64,000 nucleotides of DNA, from positions 43,783,332-43,847,331 of the forward strand of contig NC_053046.1 in the NCBI RefSeq assembly GCF_003473485.1. Reading direction: 5' to 3'. Both the position numbers and the translations under genes were made by a program. Below the pieces are notes generated by a model that made no database searches, was not told the origin of the DNA, and was given only the letters and a program-made list of their open reading frames with translations. Position 1 is the first letter of the stretch; each line of letters opens with the position of its first letter. Below, piece after piece: positions 22,641-35,200 of the stretch. This DNA comes from Medicago truncatula. Lineage: Eukaryota > Streptophyta > Magnoliopsida > Fabales > Fabaceae.

Positions 22641-25398
22641 TGCTAGCGCTTGCGAAAAGCGGTTCAAATTTTTAGCATCAGTTCAGCCAAATTGTCATAG
22701 CTGTTGTTGTCTCATATTTTCAATTTGGTAAATGGTCCTCGCAATAATTGAATCTAACTATATGAGTTATTAGTTAAATGTTTGGGGGTGTCTAAATATC
22801 GTTGTCATAGATTCCATTATAGCTGATTAATTGCGTGAATATTATATCTAGCATGTCTAAAATAATAGAGTAATTTATGTTAAAAGTTGCAAAAACTAGG
22901 CTGCACTTAGTCTAGTTTGTTTTGATAAAGTTCAAGAATTTGGGTTCTATCATTTGTACCGATCTTTTGTCTTCTGGTGAATGAATTACTTTGTTGCAAG
23001 AGAAAAATACCAAATCAATCATTCACTCAACTCAAAGAATAAGAGAATAGACATATAGTTGAGTATACTCACTCTCTCTTTAGCAAAATATAAGAAAAAA
23101 CTATATATATAGTCCAAATTTAAATCAAATGCAAGTATGTTTTTTACTTATATTTTTGTAAATGATAAAACTTGCAAGAAGAATATATGATACTGGTAAA
23201 GAAATCTGAGCAGGGGGGGTTTGAAACAAAAGTATAAGGCGAACTATTTAAAACTGTCCGGATCTTAATAGTTTATCATCTGACATAAATGATAATACAA
23301 TATTAGGATGTTAATCTATGTACCCAATCTTTGTTTATTGAAAAATACTTACGTAAAATATAAATATGCATACTAAATTTAACATCGATATAAGTAGGTG
23401 TTATTCTTACCATATGTCATGCATGCCCTACACTAATGGAAGAAAACATATTCTTTATTATTTGGAGTAGGAATTTGAAAGAGATGCATGGGATGGGAGT
23501 AGTCATCATTGTTTATTGTTCTGCCCTTTCTTAAAGTCTCAAAATTCATGATTATGTTCTTTAAGTATGATTATATATTTTGGGTTAAGTTAACAATTGC
23601 CTAAGAGTATGGTGTCTTTTGTGGGTGTCTTCACACTGATATATGATGTTGTATCACGTTAGTATGAATAATTGTTAATTTCTCCATTCCTAGTTTATTT
23701 TGCTACTCACTCAACATTCTCTTGCAAAAGCCACCCATTTTCTTCTATTTTTTGGATTAAAAAATTTGTACATATAAATTTGGAGTACAGTGTGAGATTA
23801 ATGATACCATTTTAAAGTTTTCAATGAGTTCTAAAGATATTTAAAAAATGTAGTTGAGTTGTTTAGATTATCATGATATTGATACGAATGCACGAGTTAT
23901 GAATTGAATCCCTGTTCAATGGCGAAGTCAGAGATTTTATAGAGTACGGACAAAAAATATAGAGTCAAGAATTCTTGTGCGCGCGCGTGTGAAAATATTG
24001 AGTTTTTTCCAATTTTATATATTTTTTAAGTGGATTAATGGACTATTGGGTTGAACCAAATATAAAGAAAGTATCGATTGAGTCCGGACGAGTGTCCGGG
24101 GTCGCCGGGTGATGGCTCCACCCCTGCCCCTGTTCATATATTTAAATTGTCAAATAACCTTTTTATTTTAATATATATAAAAATTAACACTTTTAATTGC
24201 TTAAATAATATTCTAAGAACACTTATTAGCATTTCCAAATTTTTTTTTACAACTAAGATGTTTTTAGAATTACGATCTATTGAATTTAACTAAGATGTTC
24301 TTATCAATTTTAGAATTACAATCTCAAGTGATAATAATTCCAATAAATGATATATGTCTTCCTCTCCATCCACCTTATAACCCTGCTTTCATAAGAGTGA
24401 ATGTGTATTTTTTGAGACTTCAAACCAAATTGATAAGAGAGATATTAATGCAACAATTCATATGACTCCAAAATGCACACTATTGGTTAGTCTCTAAGAT
24501 TGAACAGTACACAATTTAGCTTATGAAAGTAGCTAGAGAGTATAGTTGAACAAACAAACCATATTTTTCAAATCGAATTCTCTCTTTCCTTGATGGAATA
24601 CTATGACTAATTAATGATTGATGGCATACTCCAAAAATATTCCTTGCCAATTCCTTTTGTCTCTTACCCACATCATGACCCTCCCCTTCCAAGCTCCAAT
24701 CACAGGAACAATATATTTAAAAAATAAAAAATAAGGTGGAAAATTTTATTATTATTAATTAAAGTGATACTGACAACTATTCTAGATGAAATTTGAACTC
24801 GGCTGCTTGAAGTTTTAATATCAAACTCTTATCATCGAATTAACACCCGATAAACGAAAACAACACATTCAATAGTTGAAAACTTACATAAACAAAAAAG
24901 AAGTAACATACCAACAAGACCAAACATAGATGTACCATATCCTCATATGCAAATAGTGGCCTAAAATTGACAAGCACAGATAAGCAATTACCTAACCATT
25001 TATTCTCCAAAATACTCCCTTCCAATTGCTACTATGCATCATTAATTTGGACTTTACTTCTTGCACTTTTCCTCATTCAAAAAGTCCCTTTGGCCACACA
25101 TGAAGCCTACCCTTCTTTCCCCTATACTAACTTTAACAACTATCTCATTGTCATTTTGTCAAACCTCGCTTGATTCTAATCTATGTTGCTATCATCAGGA
25201 ATCAATTAGAAGGACCCAAATACTAAAAAAATAATGCTCAATATCAAAATATGATGATCTTCAAATATACTCACTTTCTTGTATTATATATCACTTCCAA
25301 AACACAACATGCCAAACCCACCAAAATATAGTTCCCTTCTTTTTCCACTCCACTGCCTCAAATTTCCCAAAGATTGAAACTTTACTCACTACTTCTAA
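22641..25398. other. Intergenic region upstream of the EAR-motif gene
   Basis: No gene was recognised in about 2.7 kb. Near 23919-24120 the phrases ggcgaagtcagag and gggtgatggctcc look like the degenerate ends of a small transposon. The last 120 bp before 25399 include a TATA-like attatatatcac at about 25283. Confidence 0.35.
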
Positions 25399-25743
25399 AT
25401 GGGTAGGCAAGATAATGATCCAACCATGGTGAACTCTTCCATAGCTCTTCTTCAAGAAAGGTTTAGACAATTAGAGAAAGTAAAAGAAAGGAGAGAAGGT
25501 AAACAACTTCTTAGATTGTTGTCAACAGAGAACAATACCTCAGCATCAACACAAAGGTTGGTAGTTCCAAATAATAGGCAAACTCATCATGATTCTCTTT
25601 CTCTTGGACTCAACTTGACAAGCAAGCAAGGTGATAAAAGCACCATGAAATCAAACACATCTTTGAGTCCATGGTCACAAGGTGCATCATCAACATCAAG
25701 AAATTTTGATACCTCAGATGTTGATACTTCACTTCATCTGTAA
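25399..25743 (+). CDS. Small plant protein with an EAR-type repression motif
   Basis: An uninterrupted 114-residue protein in a context with few other long frames. Residues about 13-42 (SSIALLQERFRQLEKVKERR) form a charged amphipathic, coiled-coil-like helix. Residues 66-73 read SLSLGLNL, a good LxLxL EAR motif of the type that recruits TOPLESS co-repressors. The C-terminus DVDTSLHL has a second Leu-spaced tail. The rest is Ser/Thr/Asn-rich and probably disordered. There is no DNA-binding domain, so if it represses transcription it would do so as an adaptor bound to a transcription factor. I recall similar small uncharacterised plant proteins with an ALLQERFRQL core but cannot name the family. 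Being a gene is likely; its role is inference from the motif. Confidence 0.7.
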   Translation: MGRQDNDPTMVNSSIALLQERFRQLEKVKERREGKQLLRLLSTENNTSASTQRLVVPNNRQTHHDSLSLGLNLTSKQGDKSTMKSNTSLSPWSQGASSTSRNFDTSDVDTSLHL

Positions 25744-27368
25744 ATTAATTAGTGTATATATTTATTTACTTATGTTTGTATTTTGATTATTCCATTATCT
25801 TTACTCCTTATATATGTGTTTGTGTATATGTGCATATACCAGTTTCCTATGTTTCCAATCATTTTGTAGCATTAATCAAGGAAGATTTGCATGATTGTTG
25901 ACTTTCTTGAAAGCATGTGAATGATATATTAAATGCAAAATAATTGGTGAATGAACATTTATTTATATCTACACTCATGAACTGAAATAAAACTATACAT
26001 TTTTTTAACTGACTTTTTGCTAGCATGTGAAGGCTTATTTTTTTTTTTAAATAAAAAGAAATTAATCACTAATAATATTTTCGTATGTCTTGTACCAGCA
26101 CTAACTACTAAAATCATTTTTATTTTGAGCAAATTATTATTATTAAATTTTCTATTATGTATGTTTAAAAATACTGTGTTGGTTCTTTAAAAAAAAGAAA
26201 TACTGTGTTGGTCAATAATGTGGTCAGAAATGAGAAATTATAAATGGAAAGAGACTTCTTCAGTCAGAGCCATCGCGTTTATTAGCGACATAAAAAAATA
26301 TTGGGTTTTTATTATTTTTGACATTGATATTTTGTAAATCGTAATAATGCATCAAAGGGAGTAACATATGTTGATAATTCAAAGTATTCGTGTGTACACT
26401 TTTATCTATCTAATATGGGTAATGGAATATAGTGTGACACAACTGATAAATATTTAAATCTTTTAACTTATTAACTTTTTGGTTAGAGATTCAATATGAA
26501 AAATTATTTGTTGGAAGATGTCTACTTCTTAATGAATCTCAATTATCTTAAAGGGATTAGTCTTGCAGTTACAAGTGGATGATACATTTAGTTTGATAAA
26601 AAAGAAAAAACTCATTAATAAGGCAACTAATTCACAAAATTCTACTACGTACTATCTTAGGTAAATACTCCTACTATCTTTAAATGGATTTCATTGGTAG
26701 ATGACGAGCTTAATCCTCTAGATTAGTCCGTCTCTTTGACCTGTTGACGAGCTTAAAAGAACTCCTACTATCTTTTGTAAAATGTTTAAAAGAATTTATG
26801 AAAATATATAGCTTATATACGACTAACTTTCGACTTAATTTTATGAACTTTTTTTTTCGAGGGGCAACTTTTGTTAATATAGCTTACTTTTAAAAAGAAT
26901 AGTTTAACCACATGTTCTCTTTAATAGTAAAAATGACTTATACATAAATTTATACGATAATCACTTCTTCAATGTTTACTTATGTTTTTTTTGAAGAAAC
27001 TATGTTTACTTATGTTAAAAGAAAGTTTAACTCCTGACCAAAAAAAAAAAAGAAAGAAAGTTTAACTAGGAACTTGTAATAGTTCACCAAAAAATACATG
27101 TAATATCTTGCTGCTAGTTGGTAAAGTACTTAATCCATTAGATTTGGCTCAATTGATGACACCACCAAAAAACACCACATACCTCGTTCAGAAAACTTAA
27201 ATTTGCGAAAGTATCCGAATAGTTTATTTTTTTCTTTTTCCTTAACCAATTTATAGGAAATGTTTGAATTTCAACCCAACACTCTCTATTTCTTCATACA
27301 TTTTTTTCTTCTTCTCTGAAGACCATTTCTTTATCTTGAAAATGCGTGAGTCTGCCTACTAAATTATT
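25744..27368. other. Intergenic region
   Basis: The first 150-200 nt are probably the 3' UTR of the EAR-motif gene. The rest is AT-rich without supported genes. A duplicated phrase actatgtttacttatgtt occurs near 26965 and 26999. Confidence 0.4.
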
Positions 27369-27496
27369 TTTGTCAGGTAGAGTAGTGGCTGGAATTCATC
27401 TTATAAAGTGAATAAGTGGGGTATCCGGGATTCGAACCCCGACCCCTGTATATAATAATGCATTGTCCCTGCCAACTGAGGTATGCTCACGGGAAC
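27369..27496 (-). mobile_element. tRNA-derived SINE with perfect 18-bp target duplication
   Basis: The 128-bp insert is flanked by identical 18-bp repeats beginning tctgcctact (27351-27368 and 27497-27514), direct proof of retroposition. On the minus strand it has the same head (gtgagcatacctcagttgg), B box (gggttcgaatccc) and body (ccacttattcac) as the plus-strand copy at 4722, and it ends at a short A-run. The perfect duplication implies a young insertion. Confidence 0.9.
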
Positions 27497-27545
27497 TCTG
27501 CCTACTAAATTATTAGTGTGAGTATGTATGTATTTGGATAAAGGG

Positions 27546-27976
27546 AATCAGTGACGGAGCTAGAAAATAAATCTTTGGATGGGCCACCAAAATTAATAAT
27601 AATAATGATTATAAAGCCAGTTTTGTTTGCAAATAAATGAGCAGCAATCTTGTGACAACCATTGGAGAGGTGTTTATATATCAATTAATAACATACTCAT
27701 ATATTCAAAAGACAAAATTTTAGAGAGGATGAATAGATAATACCTTGAACCCTTTGTACTTAAGTAAAATTAAAGTCAAAACCAACAACTTAGGTAAATA
27801 AAAGAGGAAAATAAAGTCAGATGAAGCTTGCATGAGAGAGGACAAGGTGGGCCAACATGTAAATTATTTAAAAGTTAGGGGTGTTTTCATGTTTTTCTCC
27901 ATAGAAAAAAAAAATTACTTATTTTTTTAGGGTGGACCATGGCCCACCTTAATCTATATGGTGCTTCGCCATCGAA
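27546..27976. repeat. Possible small DNA transposon
   Basis: The left phrase cagtgacggagctag and the right phrase gtgcttcgccatcg are degenerate inverted copies of the ends often seen on plant DNA elements. The interior is non-coding. Weak ends and no target duplication keep confidence low. Confidence 0.3.
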
Positions 27977-27977
27977 G

Positions 27978-28157
27978 GAATGCTAACAACATACATTTTA
28001 AGCCATTCAAAAAAAAAGGAACACACATATTTTAACACATACATATTCTTTGATTGATTAAAATTCATACTGGTTCATATAAATTTGGTGGGTCCCATTT
28101 AAATTTTAACCAATTAAAAAAATATGTGTTAAAATGTATGTCGCTGGCATTTTTCTT
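27978..28157. mobile_element. Short MITE
   Basis: The left end aatgctaacaacatacattt and the complement of the right end (aatgccagcgacatacattt) pair, and pairing continues through the atattttaacacatac segment. About 175 bp, non-coding. Related aatgctaa ends occur near 50070 and 53140. Confidence 0.6.
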
Positions 28158-28269
28158 TTGGATAATATCATCGGTTATACTATACTCCTAAAGAAAATAC
28201 GACATAATATTGCCCAAAAAAAAACTAACATAATAATATTTTTTTTTAAGAAAATATACATATAATATC

Positions 28270-29868
28270 GAGTGAATCATCAACTTCGTCCCTGAATTTT
28301 CACGGGTCGGTCAATTTCGTCCCTCAATTATGCGAAATATCAATTTAATCCCAGAATTTGTTAAATGTCAATCAAGTTAGTCCTTCAGTTCAAACGGAGT
28401 ATTAACGGGGCTAACGTGGCCGTTAACCTCTCACATGTCAGACGCCACGTAGGCAGGGACTAATTTGGCCGATAATGACCTAAATTTTCAAGGACTAAGT
28501 TGATTGAATTTCAGGAAATTGCTCTTCTTTCCCAACGGCTCTCTTCCTTCTCCAACGGCTATTTCTTCCCCAAATGTATAAAATTGGAACCCTAATTTTA
28601 CAATGTTTAATCTACACTCCAAAATCTCCAAATTTTCTTCCAATAATTAAGGGTCACGTTCTTCCCCAAATCAAAAAATTGCAAACCCTAATTTTTTTTA
28701 ATTGAATCTGAAAACCAAAATCTGCAAAATTCATTCAAGCAAAACTGTTGAAATTGAATCTAAAATGATGGGGGGTGGTCATATGGGGAGCTACCAAAGT
28801 CAAGCTTCATCTTCATCCTCCATGTTTAATGGTGATGTGAGAGTGCTTGAATGTTGTGTGGGTTGATGAAGTTGAAGAACTAGGTTACTTTAAAAACAAT
28901 GGAATTTGTGCTGCTCATGGAAGAAAGACAAAAATGATGGAGAAGGTTCAGTCCATGCTTAAGGCTAAGGAAAGTGGCAATTACGAGGTTTGGAGGGCAA
29001 GGTTGATGGAAAGTGAGCTTAGGGTGATTAAGTTTATGATAATTATAATATGCTTGTTTGAGTTTTGCAACATGCTAATGTATATTTCTAAGGTTGTGTA
29101 GAGTTGTAATGATTTTACCATAAAAAGAGGTTGAAGATGAATGAAATGTTGCATATCTGTTATAATTTTACCATCAGATTAGTCCCTGAATTATTTGTGT
29201 TACTATCAAATCGATCCCTGAATTATTTTAAAAACCATAAAAAAAGTCCCTAAATTATATTAACAGAAATCAAGTTGATCCTTGAGGCATAAATTTGCAG
29301 AACAACATAAAAAAGGCAGTAGATACCAATCAAAATAGTAATAAGTCATAACTAAATATAAAAACATGAGAACGAAAATCATAAAAACGGAAAAAAATAT
29401 GGGCGAAAACGAACAAAGAAAAAGGAGAAGAAGATGAACGAAGTTACCTTCAAAACAGACGAAATCTTCCTTCAAAAATGCAATCTTGATCGCCGGAGAG
29501 GATGATGATCTTGGAGAAGTGAAAATGGAGGGAAGAAGAACAAATAGGGACTTAGTTGATGTGTTCTGTATGAAATATGAGGATGTATGGTAATGGCAAA
29601 CATAGGGGTAAAAAAGGAATTGCAGAAAAATGAAGTTAAAAAAGTGAAAATTAAAATTTTCGTATTTTCCATCAATTTAGTCCCTATACACGTGGCTTTC
29701 TTTTTCCCACGTGTACAAGCCAACACAGCACACTAACGGACCTTTTGAACGGAGGGATGAAATTGATGGACGTCAAACAAATTCAGAGACTATTTTGATA
29801 TTTGGTTAAATTGGGGGACGAATTTGGCCGACCCCTGAAAATTCCGGGATGAAATTGATGGTTGACTC
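28270..29868. mobile_element. 1.6 kb terminal-inverted-repeat element carrying a broken GRF-type zinc-finger-like gene
   Basis: Terminal repeats of about 100 bp or more: gagtgaatcatcaacttcgt on the left against gagtcaaccatcaatttcat on the right, continuing through the gggtcgg stretch. Inside, on the plus strand near 28765, a frame starts MMGGGHMGSYQSQASSSSS and reaches DVRVLECCVG then a stop. A second frame (28847-29101) continues WVDEVEELGYFKNNG and a helical tail ending in hydrophobic residues. The Cys segment, the WVDE segment and the layout resemble GRF zinc-finger proteins with the middle of the finger deleted. It is probably a captured or transposon-carried gene, now non-functional. It ends about 110 bp before the HSP90-6 promoter element. 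Confidence 0.6.
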
Positions 29869-29977
29869 TAATACAATAAGAAGAATTCATTGAAATTAAA
29901 TAAAAAATGTAGGTAAGAAAAATAAATGTGATATTTTCCCCGTGAAAAAAAAAAACGAAGTTGAACTGGGAGAATCT

Positions 29978-29987
29978 GGAAGGTTCT
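29978..29987. promoter_or_regulatory. Candidate heat-shock element of HSP90-6
   Basis: The sequence ggaaggttct matches two inverted nGAAn units (GAAnnTTC), with an extra GAA-like half-site on each side. It lies 126 bp before the HSP90-6 start codon. Functional heat-shock elements usually need three units and the third is imperfect here, so this is tentative. Confidence 0.4.
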
Positions 29988-30112
29988 GAAAACCCCATTT
30001 TGTGGTATATCACAAACCCCTTCTAAAACCCTACTCTATTCTCTCTACCAATTCAACGCAGCAGTTTTCGAATCTCACTACAATCCCTTCTTCGCTCTCT
30101 CCTCAATCCACT

Positions 30113-32184
30113 ATGCACAGACTCTCCAAACGATCTTCCTCCGTCTCCGCCCTTCTCCGTTACGGCGGCGCACTTCGCTCTGAACCAGTTGCTCCTCCAC
30201 TTTCTTCTGCTTACTCTCATTCGGTATTCATCTTTCTTGCTTTTTATCGTTAGATCATTTGAATTATTTTGTAAATCTCACGTTTTTGTGTTCTGTTTTG
30301 AGTGATTATGATTATTATTATACCAAGCACGAACACCTGATACTACCACACCGATAATAATTTGAGAAAATGATGATAAAATTGAATATAATTACATGTG
30401 TCTGGTGTCCCACAACATGACACCAGAAACAACACTCACACGTACTGACTCGTTAACACCGATAATTATTTGAAAAAAGGACAAAATTGAATGTAATCAT
30501 GTGTGTTGGTGTCGATACTGATGTGTGTCAGACACAGACACCGGATACACCTTTAATTAGAAATGTTGGTGATGTGGAGTGACCATTGTTACATGTTGAA
30601 GTTTGTTGGTTTTATGTTGTGGACATCATATCACATATAAGCTTAGCATCAACGCTCCTGATGGAAGGTGTGTTTGGTGTCAGTATCGTATCTAGTGCTG
30701 TATCCGGTGTTTGCCTGTCTCAGTGCTTCAAAGCATATAAGCTACATAGTTAGTTATATGTGTTAAATGATGACAAGTCCTTTTTGAAGTTTAAAAGTTG
30801 GAGCTTGGATAATTTCCGTTCTTGTTATTTTCAATATTTGTTGTGTTTTGCTTATATTTTTATCTGATTTTATTTGATTGTGAGCAGGTGGGAGAGAATG
30901 ACACAAAACCCAGGTGGTACTCCATATTAAATTCTGAGAAATCCGGAAGTGTTAATCAGCTAAATTTGAAAAGAGATTTGTTTTTGGGAAAACGATATGA
31001 ATCAACTGCCGCAGAATCTAATGCAACAAGTTCCCCACCAGCCGAGAAATTTGAGTACCAAGCTGAGGTACTGCCGTCTTTCGTATGTGTGTGGTCTGTT
31101 GCCTCCAGCGCAATTGTTAATATATTGTGATATATTTGTTTTGGCAGGTTAGTCGGCTCATGGACCTCATTGTTAACAGTTTATACAGTAACAAGGAAGT
31201 GTTTCTCAGGGAACTTATTAGGTATGTTCCATCACTATAGTAGGTGTTTTTGCTTTTTTTTTTTTTGTTTGTCTTGAAACCATTTTGGCAGAACTAGAAA
31301 TTGTTCAATAGCTTGGTGATACCAGGTATAATTACTACTGTATAGTTTGAGCATTGGGGAATGTATGTTTCAGTGTTATGGAATATACTCAACTATGTTC
31401 ATAATAATTTTAACTTAATTTTCTCTTTTAAGAGCATACCTTGGTTCTGGTTTTCCCTTTCCCTCAATAATTACTACTATATAGTTTGAGCATCGGTGAA
31501 TGTTATGTTTCAGTGTTATGGAATATGCTCAACTATGTTCATAATAAATTTAACTTAATTTTCCCTTTTAAGAACACACCTTGGTTCTGGTTTTCCCTTT
31601 CCCCCAATAGATTGCAACAAGTTTCAGTGTTCATTTTGAAAAAAGTTACTTACGCCTCTCTCTCTCTCTCTCTCTACAAGAAAACTATTTATAGAAATCG
31701 GTGCAATATATTGTTAGAAATCTCATAGAATGGGAAAATCTTGGGAAGGGCTGTTTTTTTTATTTTTTTATAGGTTGTTTTACCTTGATTTTACAAGTGG
31801 TTAATTCGACAAGTTGAACCTTTTGTATTTGATCCATGTCAAAGAAATTCGACAAGTTGAACCTTTCGTATTTGATCCATGACATAGAGATTCGACAAGT
31901 TGAACATTTGAAATAAAAAAACCCTTGTGACCAAGCTACACCTCAAAATTTATATTGTTGAAAATGTCAAGTAACCTATGTCTTTGGTTTTAATTAAATG
32001 TTGCATTGTATTATCTAGTTTTTAAATCCATGCGTTCTTTTTCACAGTAATGCAAGTGATGCCTTGGATAAGCTACGGTTTTTGAGTGTTACAGAGCCTG
32101 ATCTAATGAAGGATGCTATTGATTTTGATATCCGAATTCAAACTGATAAGGATAACGGGATTATCACTATTACGTAAGTTAATT

Positions 32185-32217
<33 letters not shown>

Positions 32218-35200
32218 TATATTTTTGTTTACTTTAAATGCATTTGGTGATGTAACTTTCTTTTATGCAGTGATACAGGCATTGGTATGACTAAGCCGGA
32301 ACTAGTTGACTGTCTTGGAACTATTGCTCAAAGTGGAACTGCAAAGTTTTTGAAAGCTCTAAAGGTGTTGCCTCTTTTTGAGAAAGATTTAGGATTATAT
32401 TGACCTTATTCTGTTTTTCTGTTATGTATCTTGTGTGCTGTGCTGACGAAGGTGTTTCATTCAATAGGATAGCAAGGGTGCTGGTGCTGACAACAACTTA
32501 ATTGGTCAATTTGGTGTGGGATTTTATTCTGCTTTTCTAGTTGCTGATCGGGTATGTATTTTTGGATAAAAGTGATTATAATATGGTACTTCAATTTAAG
32601 TTTTTAGGTGGCAGTTTATAAATGTATATTTTTTGTGTGGTTTGAAGGTGGTTGTCTCAACAAAGAGTCCAAAATCCGATAAGCAATATGTTTGGGAAGG
32701 AGAGGTAAATGCTAGCTCATATACCATAGCTGAGGAGACGGATCCTGAGAAGTTGATTCCAAGAGGAACTCGCCTTACACTGCACCTTAAGGTATGTCGG
32801 AAATTCCCATTTTCAACCTTCTGTTATTAGTTATTAGTTTCTTTATTTGTGAGCTTATGGTTGTTTGTGCATTTTGCCCATGACTTGTTTTCAGAGGGAT
32901 GACAAAGGTTTTGCTCATCCAGAGAGGATTGAGAAGCTTGTGAAAAACTACTCCCAGTTTGTCTCATTTCCAATATACACTTGGCAGGAAAAGGGATTCA
33001 CCAAAGAAGTATGACTATGCACTCTTGATCTTTTGGTTTTAATGACACTATGTATATTTTTGAGATTGTTTCATTTCCCAGCCCTTTCATGAAAACTGGA
33101 TGTGAAATTGATTTTTAAGCTTTTATCATAATTTGTCTCATTACAGGTGGAGGTTGATGAGGATCCAGCAGAGGCGAAAAAGGACAACCAAGATGAGAAG
33201 ACTGAGGTAATGTTTTGATTACAATGTGTATTCCCTGAACCAATTGTCCATGAAATTATGATTCCAGATGTTAAAGTTTAACTGCTACATATTTGATGAC
33301 CGTTTTATAACTTCACTCATATATTTATAACAGAAGAAGAAGAAAACCAAGACTGTTGTTGAGAAGTACTGGGATTGGGAGCTGACAAATGAGACCCAAC
33401 CTATCTGGGTTAGTTTTATGATTTCCAACTGCATGATGCGTGCTTAAAGTGGAAGTTGGTTACTTGAAATGGAGATTTACCCTTTGTTCTATATATGCAG
33501 CTTCGTAATCCTAAAGAAGTCACTAAAGAGGACTACAATGAGTTTTACAAGAAAACATTTAACGAATACTTGGAGCCATTGGCATCATCACACTTTACCA
33601 CAGAGGTAGTTTTTTTGCTCAAGTGCAATCTTTATGTGTGATGATTCTTATATATACTTTGATTCATCTGGAAGATTTAGCTTGATAACCTCAGTTTTTC
33701 TCTAAAGAGGAATCATAATACTAATTTGAACGCTAATGTGTTGGTGGTGATGTTGCAGGGTGAGGTAGAATTTAGGTCTATACTTTATGTTCCTGCCTAC
33801 GCTCCATCAGGGAAGGATGACGTAATCAATCCCAAGACCAAGAATATAAGACTTCATGTGAAGAGAGTATTCATTTCAGATGACTTCGATGGAGAACTGG
33901 TATAGGCACTTTGCTGTACCAGCTTGACTTCTTGAGTAACTAAATAGTTTAATTTTTTTCTTTTCATTAGTTTATTCTGCTCTGATGTATTATTTACTTG
34001 GAACAGTTCCCAAGATACTTAAGTTTTGTCAAAGGTGTGGTTGACTCAAATGACCTTCCACTCAATGTGTCACGTGAAATTCTTCAAGAGAGCCGCATAG
34101 TAAGTAGATAGGGTGCAGGCATGCACTTTACATATCCACATAATTTTCTTTGATAATACATGTATAAAACACTTGGTTTCAAATTGCTTAAATTTTGCTT
34201 TTATGTTGTGCACGAAGGTGCGGATCATGAGGAAACGGTTGGTCAGAAAGGCTTTTGACATGATTCTGGGTATATCCATGAGCGACAACAGAGAGGTATG
34301 ATCTAATTCTGAAAATTTGTAGTTAGAAAGTTTTTTTCATTTTTCTTATGAAGTTGTATTACTTGTCTCTTTATAAAACTGCTATTTATAGAAATGCTTT
34401 TCCTGTTAATATTTTACCAGCTGCCTTGTTCTGTGTGTAGGACTATGAAAAGTTCTGGGATAACTTTGGCAAACACTTGAAATTGGGTTGCATTGAAGAC
34501 CGTGAGAATCACAAACGTCTTGCTCCGTTGCTTCGGTTTTACTCATCACAAAGTGATGAAGAGTTTATCAGCTTGGATGAATATGTTGAGAACATGAAAC
34601 CGGATCAAAAGGATATTTATTACATTGCTGCTGACAGTGTGAATAGTGCAAAGAACACACCTTTCTTGGAGAAACTGGCGGAGAAGGAACTTGAAGTATA
34701 AGTTTGTTTTTATTAGAGTTTATAAATTTTGATAAACTATTGTTTATTTATTTATTTATTGGTGCTTTTGTTATGTAATTTTGTAGGTGCTGTTTTTGGT
34801 GGATCCAATAGATGAGGTTGCAATCCAAAATATCAAAACATACAAGGAAAAGAATTTTGTTGACATTAGCAAGGAAGACTTGGATCTAGGTTTTATTCTT
34901 TTAATTATGTTTTCTTTTCGTAATTAATTTTGGATTAATGCTATATTGGACAAACACTCAACTTTCTGAAGCATATTTACGTTTCATTGATAAAATATTT
35001 GCCAGTATGCCGTACAGCGGCATGTATTCATGGTAACTATTTGAACATGCTAAATGTAGTTTGCTGTTTCTGTAGGTGATAAGAATGAGGAAAAGGAAAA
35101 GGAAATGAAGCAGGAGTTCAGTTCAACAATTGACTGGATTAAGAAACGTTTGGGCGATAAAGTTGCAAGTGTGCAGATTTCAAACCGACTGAGCTCTTCG

